This document shows, in pieces, positions 44,891-57,230 of a DNA stretch of 64,000 bases. Made by a program: the position numbers and the translations under genes. The notes beneath the pieces are model-generated. The model did not search any database and had not been told where the DNA came from. It was given only the letters and a program-made list of their open reading frames with translations. Every line of letters begins with the position of its first letter. Positions within the stretch are counted from its first letter, which is position 1. The stretch covers positions 620,001-684,000 of the forward strand of contig LATX02000181.1 in the NCBI GenBank assembly GCA_001466705.2, read 5' to 3'. The stretch is from Moniliophthora roreri (lineage: Eukaryota > Basidiomycota > Agaricomycetes > Agaricales > Marasmiaceae).

Positions 44891-46106
44891 CAACCCGAGT
44901 TAGACGTTGTGCATCAATTGGAGCTAAAATTTAAGCGCTTAGTTGGTGTTTTGCGTTTTAAGAGTCATTCAAAACTAGTATGTCACACTTTCTGCACCTC
45001 TAAATACACGTGATTGATTCCAGACATGATACAAGGGCGTAAGTTTACCACATGAGTGACTTGAATGTCCCATGAGTCTTGATATTTTCAGTAGGACAGG
45101 CTTCTTCACGAAGAGCCAAGTATCAGTATCTTCAGCCCATAGACACAATTAGAAAATATATAAGTTTCAAGTATTTGCTAAATAAGAGGATTCTGGACCC
45201 TTAGATTGACTGAATGTAGCTTAGAGCAACTTCAGCAAGAGGGGAAGCGAAAGGAATACCTACTTATGGCACCGTCGCGGGGTGGTTTTGGCAGAGTTCC
45301 AGACTTCTTTAAAATGTCGCGCCGGCTTTGTTTGTTATCTGCAAAATTCACTCTGGTTACCTTCGACCTTCTTTACTCGGGTTGATATCTGTTCAGCTTC
45401 CAGAAATCCAGCTCGGGGTAAAATCATATCATATTGTACAAGTATTGTACAGTCATTGGCGGCTCCTTTGGACAGTCGCCTCCTTTAGACGATGGCCTCG
45501 GAACCCAGCAAAACACCACATTTTCCCTTCGGACTTTTTGTAGTATCATTTTATTGTCCAGTAGCTATCTCTCATAATTCTTGTAGGGATTTTGAAGGAA
45601 TAGACAAAATGGATAAAAGCAAATACTGTCTGAACTGAACCTGAATGATTTTTCGTGCAACATGGAGCAATTGGTTCTGCTTGGGATTTTTACAGTACAA
45701 ACATCTCACTAGATGAAATGTTTTCTGAGGCACTTCTGGGACACAGAGAGCCTTGTTTAGGTACTATAAATTCTTGCACTAGGGAGAGTGCAGACGACGG
45801 CATCAGATTACCGCCAATTTTGGCAGGTGTCCAAAGGAGAGGAAAACAGCCGATAACGACTTTTTTCACTGATTGCCTTCATCGCAACCCTTAGTCCCCT
45901 CTGCCAGTCCATATAAGAGCTTAAGTTTGTTCAGAATGTGAGCTAGATACATAGTATATATTCTGATTGTTGGGAGAGGCCCTCATTTTTCATTCCGAGG
46001 CTCAAGAAAAATTGGCTGTCCAAAGGGGCCGCCAATCACTGTAGACATAATATAGATATACTTTGCATGCAAGTCTATTGTAATGGCCTGATACAATACT
46101 CAACCT
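44891..46106. other. Intergenic region
   Basis: AT-rich, no gene recognised. It includes the FDH copy 2 3' flank, part of which (46060-46106) resembles 61590-61636 behind FDH copy 3. Confidence 0.5.
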
Positions 46107-47565
46107 TTATCGCTGTCCGTATGCCTTGGTCTCATATTTGCCTGTTCATCGGAGTCCATCAGTTACTTTTCGTCTTTTGTTGCACGAAAAGTACTTACCC
46201 AGCCCAACAATCACATTCTGAGGCTCCTGCGGCTTACCATCGAGGTAGTTTTCAAGAATGGTCTTCGTTCCAGCCGCATACCGCGCTTGTGCATCGAGAG
46301 TAGTACCAGAGTAATGAGGTACCATTCCATTACCACCACCAAGAGCATTCTTCATTGTACGCCAAATGTGGTCCTTGGGAGCCGGTTGAACATCCCATAC
46401 ATCACCTATCATCCCAGCAGTATGTAAGTGACAATCCTTCACGGAAAATCGGCATGAGCACGTACCAGCGTATCCCGAAATCTGTCCACTAGCAAGTGCA
46501 CGAGCAATAGCATCTTTATCGCAGATCGCACCGCGAGCAGTGTTCACGATCCATGCACCGGGCTTGAACTTGGACAACAGCTTGTCATTGATCAATCCCC
46601 GAGTACCTTCGTGTAGAGGCGCGTTCACAGTGACGACATCGCATTGGGATACGAATTCCTAAACCGATGTCAACGGGTGCTGAATTGTGAGCAGCGAAAG
46701 CATAACGTACCTCAAGATCCTCAACCCGACGCGCGTTCAGTGACTTTTCAGTTTCAGCCGGGAGAGAGGCATAATCATAATACAGGTGCTCCTTTGTGTT
46801 GAAAGGCACCAATCTTTCCAGGATCCGACGACCAATTCGCCCAGCTCCGATCGTACCGACAACCTTGCCCTCTAAATCATATGCCTGACGAGCAATGTCC
46901 GAGACTTGCCACTCGCCGCGTTGAATCATCTAAGCGTGGTATTAGCATAAATACACCAACATTGGAGGGCATTCTCACTTCATGAGCTGGCACAAAGTTG
47001 CGAACTAAGAGCAACATGCTCATAACAGCGTGTTCGGCAACTGAAGTCACATTTGAGCCAGAAACTTCGAGTACTTGAATGTTGCGGTCGACGGCAGCAT
47101 CCAGGTCGATGTGATCAGAGCCAACACCAGCAGTAATACAGATCTTGAGGTTCTTTGCCTGTGCGGGTTGGAGTATGAGCGAAAGAGGACAATCTAAACA
47201 TGTCCAAGTCGTACCTTCTGAATCAAATCTCGAGTAAGGTAGCCGGGATGAAACGGTGTTGTGATCAAGACTTCAGCATCTTCGATATGTTTCTGGAGAT
47301 CACTGTCGGGCCCTTCCTTGCTGCTGGATACTATATGAATCCTGCGTTAGTAACCAGCATTAAAAGAGATGAACTTAGTACGTACCGATGAATTCGTGTC
47401 CTCGAGCTTTCAACCATTCAGATAAGCCGAGCTATAAATGCTGTTTCAGCACGGATACTAATGATCACCTAGTGAGTAACACGCCTTGTTTTCCACTGTT
47501 CCAAGCAGACGAGGCTCCTGTTGAGCAGCTTTGAAACCGTTATATAGGATAGCGAGAACCTTCAT
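46107..47565 (-). CDS. fdh: NAD-dependent formate dehydrogenase, copy 2 (intact)
   Basis: Oxidises formate to CO2 and reduces NAD+, in the cytosol. Eight exons (47565-47485, 47431-47386, 47330-47215, 47158-46979, 46929-46711, 46658-46466, 46405-46199, 46141-46107) give 1077 nt, 358 residues, in phase; fungal FDHs are about this long. Motifs: [25 protein letters not shown], the NAD-binding GAGRIG, VNTARGA (catalytic Arg), [12 protein letters not shown] (Gln) and [10 protein letters not shown] (catalytic His). Intron 1 begins with GC, not GT, in all three copies. A TATAAAA box lies 95 bases upstream. This is the only intact FDH in the window. Confidence 0.95.
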
Positions 47566-47660
47566 GATGATCTAGGAGTTGTTGATGTGTAGACGAGTGT
47601 GAAGCAAAGGAAGTGTAGGCGAGTTCGATTTGCGATGCTGAACGACATTTCCTGAAGGCC

Positions 47661-47667
47661 TTTTATA
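47661..47667 (-). promoter_or_regulatory. TATA box of FDH copy 2
   Basis: TATAAAA on the minus strand, 95 bases before the ATG, conserved in copy 3 and, before insertion, in copy 1. Confidence 0.7.
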
Positions 47668-48540
47668 CTGACTTTCCTGCTTTTGTCCAGCCGATCCCAT
47701 CCGTGTAGATGGAGTAGAAGGATATTCGTGCCTTTGTGTCGATATTTTTTGGATTGCCAGGGTCCCATACAATCTTCAATCAGATGGCCATATTCCGAAT
47801 CAGCCCATCTGTAACGTCGGTGTAAATCTAGTCCGCCCGGAGAGATTCGGACACTCGAAAAGGGACACAGTACGGTGATAAACGGGCTTGCGGATGACGC
47901 TGGCGAGAGAAGCATGAATATCGAATATCCGACACTGGTTCGGAAAACGTACTCTGCTTTTGTCCTAATAGTTTCTTCGGCCTTACATGGTCGTTCTAAA
48001 CGATAATCTAGGGAGACTTCTGCAGCCCAGGTTCTTGATTCGAACGATAAACGGAAGTGGTTGAGATGGTGATGGTTTGGGGTCAAGTTCAGTCGCGGTC
48101 TCCACGAGTTCCTGCTTTTGACCACGACCACCCGACCACTACTTGACCCTACCGCCTCAGTCCATTCCTCGTATGAGCATCATTTGTAGAGGGCTCCATT
48201 TATCGACTGGTTTTGTCGAGATAGTGTAATTTGGAGAGGGAAGTTTCGTGGGTTTGTGCCCTATATGAGCCTCAACTATGGGCAACTTGTTTTCTCACTT
48301 CCAGCTTGCTAGGGTCTCGCACTGGAGTTGCTCATCATTTCTCTCCCATCGTCAATAACTCTTAACGAATGCTAGCAGCTACATCTAACAAATAAACTCC
48401 CTGGCCTCTCACCGACCTCACCTGTCAAACTACGTGCACAAGTCAGAGGAATCCTTGTCTCCGATAACGATAACGATAATTTAACAAGGCCTTTCCCCGC
48501 TACATAAGGTGATTTCCGTGACCATTTTTCCTTATTCATC
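47668..48540. repeat. FDH upstream segment, copy 2
   Basis: Uninterrupted version of 34771-35610. No gene. Includes the empty MITE target site at its end. Confidence 0.7.
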
Positions 48541-49149
48541 ATCAGGGACTGATTTGAACTACAGGCATTGAAAGGTCCTATGCGGCGAAGCAGAATACTT
48601 ACACGATGTACAAGAGGAGGCTATCGTGCATTTGCCAGCCTGGCGCGAAGTGGAGCTAGGGGTTCATGGTTAAGAACATGTACAAGACAGCTCTTGCGAT
48701 AACGTGAGTGAATCCGTTGCACAGTCCTATCTTCTTCTACAACTATGCGATGCTACCATTTGGGAGTCAGGATCCATATACCCTATCCCGTTGATCATAC
48801 ATGCCACATGTGCTATGTATGGGGGAAAACGTAGCTAGGCAGTTGGCGTTGTCTCAACCACTGCTCAGTATTCACTCTACCAAGTTACACTAGTGCCTCT
48901 AACTGCACATATTTCCTCGACTAACAGCCAAACTCCTCCCGCAGGGCATAGCGCCGACTCTTGCCGTTGTGCGAATTAGCCTCGGAACTAGTATCGAGGA
49001 TTGCAAAAACCTGGGATCAACATTCCGTGCTCAGGCTGATGCCTCACGGAGCGACCAAGCAGTTGTCAATACCTCTGCAGAAAACTATTTGAACAGCTTG
49101 CAAAAATCGGGGTACGGTCCCCGTCGACACGGGGCTCAGCGCGTCTAGT
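48541..49149 (+). pseudogene. Remnant of N-x-x-A-D-T membrane gene (M0)
   Basis: Last three exons of the family, head-to-head with FDH copy 2. The part matching RILYxSREA is scrambled, MYKTALAIT is followed by a GTGAGT intron, and the next helix contains a TAG. The final exon (48945-49149) is open: GIAPTLAVVRISLGTSIEDC to a stop. No 5' exons remain. Dead fragment. Confidence 0.7.
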
Positions 49150-49308
49150 AGTATCACGTACAGAATTGTACTGACGATATGCCGCGGCTCATCAGAATTA
49201 TTCTCGTAGACCATAATTAGAATAAGCTGTATAGTATCTGTATATGTCAATAAGTACCCGAACCCCTGGGGTGAACCCTAATATCATAAATTTTATTGTC
49301 CTTCGCAA

Positions 49309-51073
49309 TCACCGCTCCCCAAACCACGATGTTGCATGTGCCCGCGAATATGTTGAATAGTTTGTATATATCCCCGTCTGATCAATAGCTTCTGTAGACT
49401 CAACATCGCTCGTCCCGAGTGACAAAGTACCAGTTTGAGGCGCCGGTGCAAAGCGTAGCCCCGGACCTGTATGCGTAAGTGAGGTGTCCAGATGCCCTAC
49501 GAGCACGGCGTCTCTTCTGAGATGAAGCATCATTCGGCTGGTGAGTATGGAATGTAGTACGGGTTGTAGCCTGCCGGTATCTGAGTCAGTTCCTGGAGGA
49601 AAAGGTATGGAAGATACCCGTACGTCGTCAGGAGGTTGATATAGTCCGACTAGGTTGATTGAGTCAGCGCTTAGAATTATCCATTTCATCAAGGCTGAAA
49701 GGACCCACTGGTGCCTGGTATCGAATTACTATATTGGCTGTTGAGCTTACTATACCAGAAGGTCAGTCGAGATCCGAGAGAGCCTGATTGAAGGACGCGC
49801 CCAGAATAAAACAGTTGTACGATAGTCCTGTAGTAGTATTAGTCTTGTCCATAAAGAGGTCTTGCAACTTGTAAACTCACACTCACCATCAGCAAAGAAT
49901 ACGTTGATGAATGATGAGCTCCCAGGTTCCCGCCCTGTCGCTAGACGTCAGGCGGCAATATCTCGTGTCGACAGCATGAATTTAACTCACAATGTCCAAT
50001 GGCCTTGATCAACGTTAGGACGAGTAATACTATCAATAAAGTTATTGGTCAAACGTGATAATACAAAGGATCTGTAAACTCTTACCGATCTCATAAGCTA
50101 CCAAGGCTATATGTGCCACTGAAAGTGCGTGCGAGCTGGCGAAGACCGGGGGACATACCCCGTATGTCGCATATAATGCCTCCCCAAAAGCTAACGAGCA
50201 CTCAGTACGAGGTGTATCAAGGCCAGCAAGAGTCATACGATTCTTCTCAACCCGAACCCTTGCCACCGCCACGACCGCTCCTAGTACGAGTCCAGTGAAA
50301 ATGACCGCTAGTGAGGTAGCGACCTTTCGGTCTCGAGCCCATATTGCTATCACTCGTAATGTGAGGATAACTGGCAGCAAGATGGTTGAGCACACGCCTG
50401 TATTGAGGAAAGTGATATCAACACATACTCTCTGCGACAACTATATCGGCCACGTTGAGGTCTTAACTTGTCGTCAGATCCATCCCTACATCTCTGCCAT
50501 GAGTACGCACAAACAGCGGCCTGCGTCCATCTTGTACAGCTCGTTAAAGATGCGAAACGTAACAGATCAGCCTGACCTGCAATGTAAGTGGTGAATATTT
50601 CGAGTAGAAATGGACACTACGTACCTGTAGAGTGAGGAATGTTCCAACAAATGGCATGTAGCGCGTAATGATGAAGAGCGTTCGACCTAGATTCCACGGA
50701 GTTCTGTCCCACAAAAATTGGATTTCCCGACCTATTCAGACTCTAAGGTGAGCAGGAATGGGGAGAATGCGGGGATTGAATTGGGCTTACCAACGGTAAG
50801 GAAGTAGTCGTAAAACTGGAATACGAATTCAGATTTGGTGAGAATGCAAGTAGGCGAAATGAAGCGCACCAGAATAGCGACGGTAGCGTCTACGCAGATT
50901 CATAGTGTCAAAATCGTCCTATACACTGAAAAACGGTGAAAAATCACGACTGACATTCGACATGCTACATCATCAAATCAGCATCCTTGAACAAAAATGC
51001 AGCAAGAAGACCATACCACCACAAAATGGAGTGCCTCCATGTAATACCTCAACGCCCATGGATCCTCCGCCAT
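49309..51073 (-). CDS. DUF6533-type seven-helix membrane protein
   Basis: Basidiomycete membrane-protein family of unknown role, sometimes compared with receptors. Start ATG at 51073: exon 51073-51017 (AEDPWALRYYMEALHFVV), mini-exon 50964-50955, exon 50889-50870, exon 50815-50791 (FYDYFLTV) and exon 50731-50625 (REIQFLWDRTPWNLGRTLFI, ITRYMPFVGTF). This is the DUF6533 signature YDY...RE...W. Later parts: ILTLRVIAIWARDRKVATSL, LLVLTLIKAIGH, and a last exon with HSILTSRMMLHLRR ending at 49309. Between 50625 and 50370 I could not join exons without a stop, so there is either an unseen splice or a disruption. Confidence 0.6.
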
Positions 51074-53307
51074 CTTGATGCCGAAAAAAAAGAAGTATCG
51101 AAAAGTAGCCTCATCTTCAATTATTCAAGATATAACCTTTTGCCTTTGACAGGTAAAATACGGCCAGAACCATGATGAGATACCAGTTATCTCCGCGTCT
51201 CGCACTTAGCCTGTTCCAGTATCGGTGTTCTTTTGCTTCCGGTGCTGCTGGTTTTGATGATGACCATTTGGTAGGCAGGAAGAGAACCAGTTCGAACAGA
51301 GGCTTGCATGCGGCTTGTCCCTTTTTCTCTGACCTTCCATTTTGCACGAGAATACATTTATGGAGTTCCACACACCACATCACTCCTCTCTTTTACGAGA
51401 CGATCCAAGCACACGTTTGATTGGGATGAGTACCAGAGCGATCAGCTCGCTATAGAATTCCAGTACTTCAGTGCAATCGTCCAACGGTTTTGACAGGTGG
51501 ATTTGGATCCTCGTGGTCGAAGCTAAACCAGAAGGGTAGGTTTCCGAGGTTGCAGCCACACATTCACAGCCCAGGGGATAGCCACTTGAGTTTGAGCGGC
51601 AAACGTGCTTATACGTGGTGGTGGGAAGCAAAGATAGACACAAGCGCCCGGTCCATGCGCGAACGTATGTCATCCTGTGCGACTGAGCGCTGAGCGTCTC
51701 CAGTGCCCCAGCCTAAGGCTTGGCGTGTCCAGAAGGACGATACAGTTTTACGGACAAGGGAGGTTACAGAGATAGCGTACGTCCTTAGCTTCGTACCTTT
51801 TACTTTTCGCCACTGCTTCTAGTCCATCCGAGAAAGCCGCAGACGGGAGAGCTACATAATGGAATCTCCTTCCTTCCACCTTCCACTATCGGATGAACCC
51901 CGGATATTCTCATTTACACACATAGCTCACCAGGCCATAAAGCGCATCTCATACACATTGAAGTGCTCGAACGTCAAAGTAGTCGGATCATTGACTGAGT
52001 GATTCAGATATGGTTCGGCGTGTTTCAAGACTCGAGTCCGACATCGAACAGCATTATTTTGCGATGAACGTTGGATGACCCTTTTCCAAAGCAGGATTCG
52101 TCGACCCTTTCAACGTTCTAGCTCCGCATGTCTTTATGAACCCGCGAACCTTGGGTGAACTTGCCGCAGTGGACCATCAGGGTCCGATGGCGATTACGAG
52201 TCCGTTTCTGGCGTTGTGTTTTGCGGAAACTTGGGCACCATAATGAGAGCGAAGCTGAATGAGCCAAACAAAACGATCTATGACACCTGTCAGAGCACAA
52301 CTTTTCCACCCAGTTATACCTTCCACATAAGGAAAAAAATTGGCAGATAAAGGCGAATCCTCGTAAACTCGGACTCGTAACCGTGTGTACTGGTGAAGCT
52401 TGAAAGGGTGAGCTGAGTACAGGAGCCCAGATTAGGCAGAAACTTGAAGGGTTTCGGTGAGTTGCCTACCACATGTTCTCTTTTGCTTGCTAATGGCGAA
52501 GGTGTTTAGATCTCTGCAAGGATGTATCATACCCAACTACCATAAAGCATGCTCCTTTTCAACATTGCACAAGTATGTCCGTGCCTTTTGGGGATCCTTG
52601 AAGTTTCACGATTAGGAGAAACACATCAATTCACGGCAGATACTCCAAGGAGTTCAACCGCCTTCCCGACACCACCACCGAGCAACCCTAATCCACTACA
52701 CCCCCGCGACATGATCCTCATCTGGTCAGTGCGGCAGATCAGAGCTTAGGATTCGCTAGAGTGCCGTAGTATGGTCTGGGGCCTTCGTTCCAATGGCAAT
52801 GGACAGCACGCTCTACTACCCCAACTCGCGGTTGCGGAGAGCATGAGCATTACGATTCGTGGGATTTGTATTCAAATTTATGTGCGTTGCCTATTTTTTT
52901 GAAGTATGATGCAGGCCGCTGATGTCGACCGCGATCCTCTTGGCTCCGTTGTAGTTGGCTAATGCTGGTTGGACTAGAGGGAATAACTAGGAATCTCTTA
53001 CTTCCCCTGACGCGACTTATGTTTTGATGCCTGCTACGTCTCACGCACCTACCAGTCGGTTGAAGAGTCTTGCGCATGCCCTTTAAGACACAGCTGAATG
53101 TTGTTCGTGGAGCTTTGGAAGGTTGCGCATGTGTAGTATGTGCTTCTACTCGTATTAGAGGGTGACAGTGCTTCATCTCTATGCTTCATCCAGATTCGTG
53201 CGTGTCAAGTTGAAAAAATATCTGTCGGCTCCCAACATTACAACGCGCTCCGCTCCGTCTATGTAGAGTATGACTCTTACTTATTGATAAAGCTATTGTA
53301 CGTCAAT
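51074..53307. other. Intergenic region
   Basis: No gene recognised. 51760-51900 and 52870-52980 resemble 55610-55740 and 56010-56190, so upstream DNA of the membrane-gene cluster has also been copied. Short ORFs at 51117-51693 lack family features. Confidence 0.5.
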
Positions 53308-54946
53308 TTACAAGGGCGAGTATGTACCAATAGCACTGGGCAGAGGGAGATGCTGGTCCCCCCGAGCCTCAATGTCAGTCGGATGCGTAGGCGCCCTCTC
53401 CCTCATTGCAGACCGTGAGTCATCGAGTACTGTGCGGTCGCTTCGTAAGGCTTGATCATCAGCCTGGGTACGGAATGTTGATACCAGGCTTCTGCTATCC
53501 TCGATACTGATTCCAAGGCTGGTGCGAACGATGACGAGGGTTGGTGCGATGCCCTGGAAGCTGTCAGTTCAGGAACCAGATGATTCGTTTGAGGATACTC
53601 ACCGCAATTTGGTGGAGGCTGTACCCCGCAACTAACGAGATTACGCCAGGAGCTCTGAGACCTGAAAGTGACCGGGAGAACTGCTCGCTATCCGATATGT
53701 AACAAGATAAAAAGATAATCAGGAAGACAGGATATAGCAGTCCTGACTCCAAACTGTCATCGGGATATCAAGTTAGGATGCTGGTACATTGATGCATAGA
53801 CTCACGTTATGGCGAGAATCATCCTGTACATTTTGTTCACATCTTTTCCAATATAGTCGGTAGACTGCCGACTGATGTATAAAATTCTCCCGGCTGCGTG
53901 ATTCTCTTGAGATGTCATGGTAGGCCTCCAGTAGCAAAGATATCACACCTAATAAGCCCGTTATAAACACGTTGGTTAAGACAGATCCGATGAGAAAGGC
54001 TGCGTAGAAATGATATTCTTTACAGTTCGTTATGCCGTATATGACTGTCTTAATCATGTATTCCGGTGCAGTAGCGAGGGAGATGATTGCACTAGCTACA
54101 AATCCATAAGTACGTGAAATCACTATAGCATGATGACGCACCATTGTTTGCCATGCATGAAAGAACAGGTAAAATTATGATTCTTCTTCGTCTTCCCCAC
54201 AGGACGAAGCATCGCCATATCTAAAGCACGATCTTTGACCAAGCTCTACGCCTGAAACAGGTCAATCTTACGAGGATAGTATCTGCAAATATGCTATAAA
54301 CGCCAAGATCAGGCTGAGATTGCATTGCGAAGACAGAAAAAATCAATACAACATACTTTGAACCAATAAGCAGCACCGTCCTGACAAGACCTAACTTTAA
54401 ATCCAAGTTCCTGTTCAAAAATTCAGCACCATATACCGGGACAAGTCAAGTACTTACCTGCTACCCACAAGTGGGAAGTGATTCGATACCCACGATTCAA
54501 TCTCCCCATACCTGGGGATACATAGCGCAGCAAACGACATCGCCTTCTCCAGTGAATTCTGGTTATCCCTCACCATCGTAACTGTAACGACAATGACGGC
54601 TACAGTAGCAAATGCAAAGAGAACGGTTATCAACAAGCAGTGTAAACGGTATCGACCAGCCCTTCTCTTGGAAAGAATATGGACACAAATTCCGAACAAA
54701 ACAACATATGCACCTACAGAAAACTCAGCACTAGACTCCAAGACAATCATGTATCTACCAACCGTATAGAAGGCACTGTATCTGGGACCATTCGATATCA
54801 GAGTGGTTAAAGAGTGAGGTATGTGGATATGTACTCACCACGCTTACGACTGAAGAGACATTGACGGTCCTATCTATACTCAGGACAATGGTAGAAGTGC
54901 GATCCCATAGTTCAGGTTCAGCACATTCTGCCCCTGAGGACGCCAT
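53308..54946 (-). CDS. N-x-x-A-D-T family membrane protein M1
   Basis: Multi-pass membrane protein of an agaricomycete-expanded family without known function. Ten exons (54946-54839, 54781-54763, 54713-54458, 54410-54357, 54293-54272, 54220-54142, 54095-53949, 53893-53806, 53753-53603, 53553-53308) give 1170 nt, 389 residues, in phase. Motifs: IQCLLYG-AYVVLFGICVHIL, SKRRAGRYRLHCLL, SNIFADTILIWRCFVLWGRR, YAAFLIGS, ILYISRQ, KMYRMILAIT, LESGLLYP and GIAPTLVIVRTSLGISIED, then a polar tail. About seven hydrophobic segments. Exon borders match M4 exactly. A TATATAA box lies 35 bases upstream (54987-54981). Confidence 0.85.
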
Positions 54947-57230
54947 TTTGTTTCTGTATTGGTACCAAACGGAATTGGGCTTATATACAACCTTCTAGGT
55001 TGATTTTCTTAATTCCCATTCATGCTTTCTGGCAGACCTGTCGCTGGTCGGTGTACGAAGCAAGCCGTCTAATCCAGCTTTCTGCGATGCTGCGAACACT
55101 TGATGAATACTTGGATCTCAACCAAATTTTGAGCTCACCTTGACTCGAGCCAAATGCAAACGATCGAAACGGAGAAATCAAGTAATATAGAGCCCATAGT
55201 GACTCAGCTTTGAATCGTCAGGCTGTGGTGCGGGAGGATGCTTCCTGGGACATGCTATGAGGACTTGATGAATAGTCAAATCTCCAAGTCGGGCAGGAAT
55301 TCGTTGAGAGCTCACCTTGATTGAGCTGAGGTCTCAGGTCCGCCGCGTTTGCTAATTTAACTCCGTGCAAGTGATGGAAAAGTAAAATACAGCATCTTGC
55401 TATGCTGCCGTTTGTATGACCAAAGAAAACTAACTGAGAGACTGGGCGAATGACACTCGACTGCAGCTTGTGCCGACGTGTACAGGTGGATCACGACGGT
55501 TGTGGGAAACAATGGTCAGCGTCACGCGAGTATCTGTTCTCTTGCGATTGACCTCGGGTGTCCTTGGCATATCGAGACGGGAGGAAAGAGGTTACAAGGA
55601 TAGGATAGAGTGCGTTCCTTTCACTTCTACTCTCATCGTCACTCATTATCTGTCAAAGGTCGCAAACGAGAGAGCTGCACAATGAAACAATGAAACACCT
55701 TTCTTCCTTCCGCCTTCCATCATTGAATGAACGTGAACACTGGAATTCTTCATTCAATACACAGATCATTGCAACCGCGAAAATATCGTAGAGGGGCGCA
55801 TATCTCTGTTTTCTGAAACTCTATTGAAACTCTAAACATTTTTGTGCCTATCGCCGATGCCCTACTTCGTGACTAGAGATAATGCGTCACTTCATGGCGA
55901 ATACTTCAGGATCGCCCGGAAAATCAGCACTGACATCCCGACGACGTTCTGAGTGTTAATGCATGTGCCTTGACTTTAGATGGATTCGGTTTTCAGTGAA
56001 CGGGTTATTTGATGCAAGCCCCTGATGTTGGAGTCATGTATTCAGACAACGAACGATCCACAAGCTGCTTCGCGGAGAGAAGCCCATGTTCACGCACAAA
56101 AGACCCCTTCGTCGTTATTGGGTCAGTAGATTGTTCGCCATTCTCTTTTACTCCGTCGAAGTTCGCTGATGCTCGTTTGACTAATCGACTTTTGTAGCAA
56201 GAGGAGCATCTCTTGCTTTGCTCGACAAGGCTACCAGCGTAATTTTGGTGTCTCGGAACGATGTCATGCTGCGGGCTCATTCTCGGTTCATTGTCGGTCG
56301 CCAGATCTCGTACCTAGTCAACGTTCTCACCACTGTTGGTAACCTCAGAAAGAGTGTGTAGGTCTCTGGTGACTCGACTCACAAAAGGGAAACTAGAGCA
56401 TCGAGGAGGTTACGACATCAGAACTTGGTGAGTTGCCCAAGTCCTTTTTTCTCTATCATGGTTTTCTGATACTGGAGGTACTCAGACGATTGAGTGACCA
56501 TCTCTCCAAGCAGGCGACACACATCCCCTTCACCACTTCACGAATCCCACGATGCCTATTATCGACGACCTAGAACTAGAGAAACGCAACATCGTTCACG
56601 AATTGAAATCTAGCAAGGTCGAAGACTCGACACCATGTTTCACGAAGCACTGGCACGCTTTGCCGCCACTAACTTTTCGACCGAAAACCCGAGCGGCACC
56701 CATCAGTCATTAGGCGGTCTTGGGGCCTCAGGCGATGCGGGTGAATGACAGGTCCTAAATCCGAACTCTTCGGCCGGTTGCTAGCACTTATTGTTGGTAC
56801 TCTTTCCAATCCGATATCTCCGATTTACGCAGCATCTCTCACATCGCATCTGGGAGATCTACAAATGGACATGGCGGCAGTTCTATCCATAGCAGCACAC
56901 CCAATTCCTGAGCCGCGGCGATGATTCTCAAGAGTGCCAATGCTCGAAGGGCCCCCTCTCTTTCTGGCTAAGTTGCTTCGGTCGCCACTGTACTGGGTGA
57001 TCTAGCCACGATGAGGGAAATACCAGTAATGTTACACGTTTAGCAAACGGCCGGCGCAGTTTTCGGTAAGCTTGCTTCAACTGATGATACCATGACCGCC
57101 TCTGATCTCCTCCCCTTTTCAACCTTCATCTAGCAACAATCAATGATCTCAGAAGCATTTTATTCTGAATGGTTTCGCATCTGGTTTGGTATATATATGA
57201 ATCACTCAATGGGAAGACCGATGTAGAAAC
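54947..57230. other. Intergenic region between divergent M1 and M3
   Basis: Contains the two promoters. No full gene. 56552-56745 holds short open frames (for example FHEALARFAATNFS) of unknown meaning. Parts resemble 51.7-53.0 kb. TATATATAT at 57190-57198 lies 33 bases before the M3 ATG. Confidence 0.5.
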
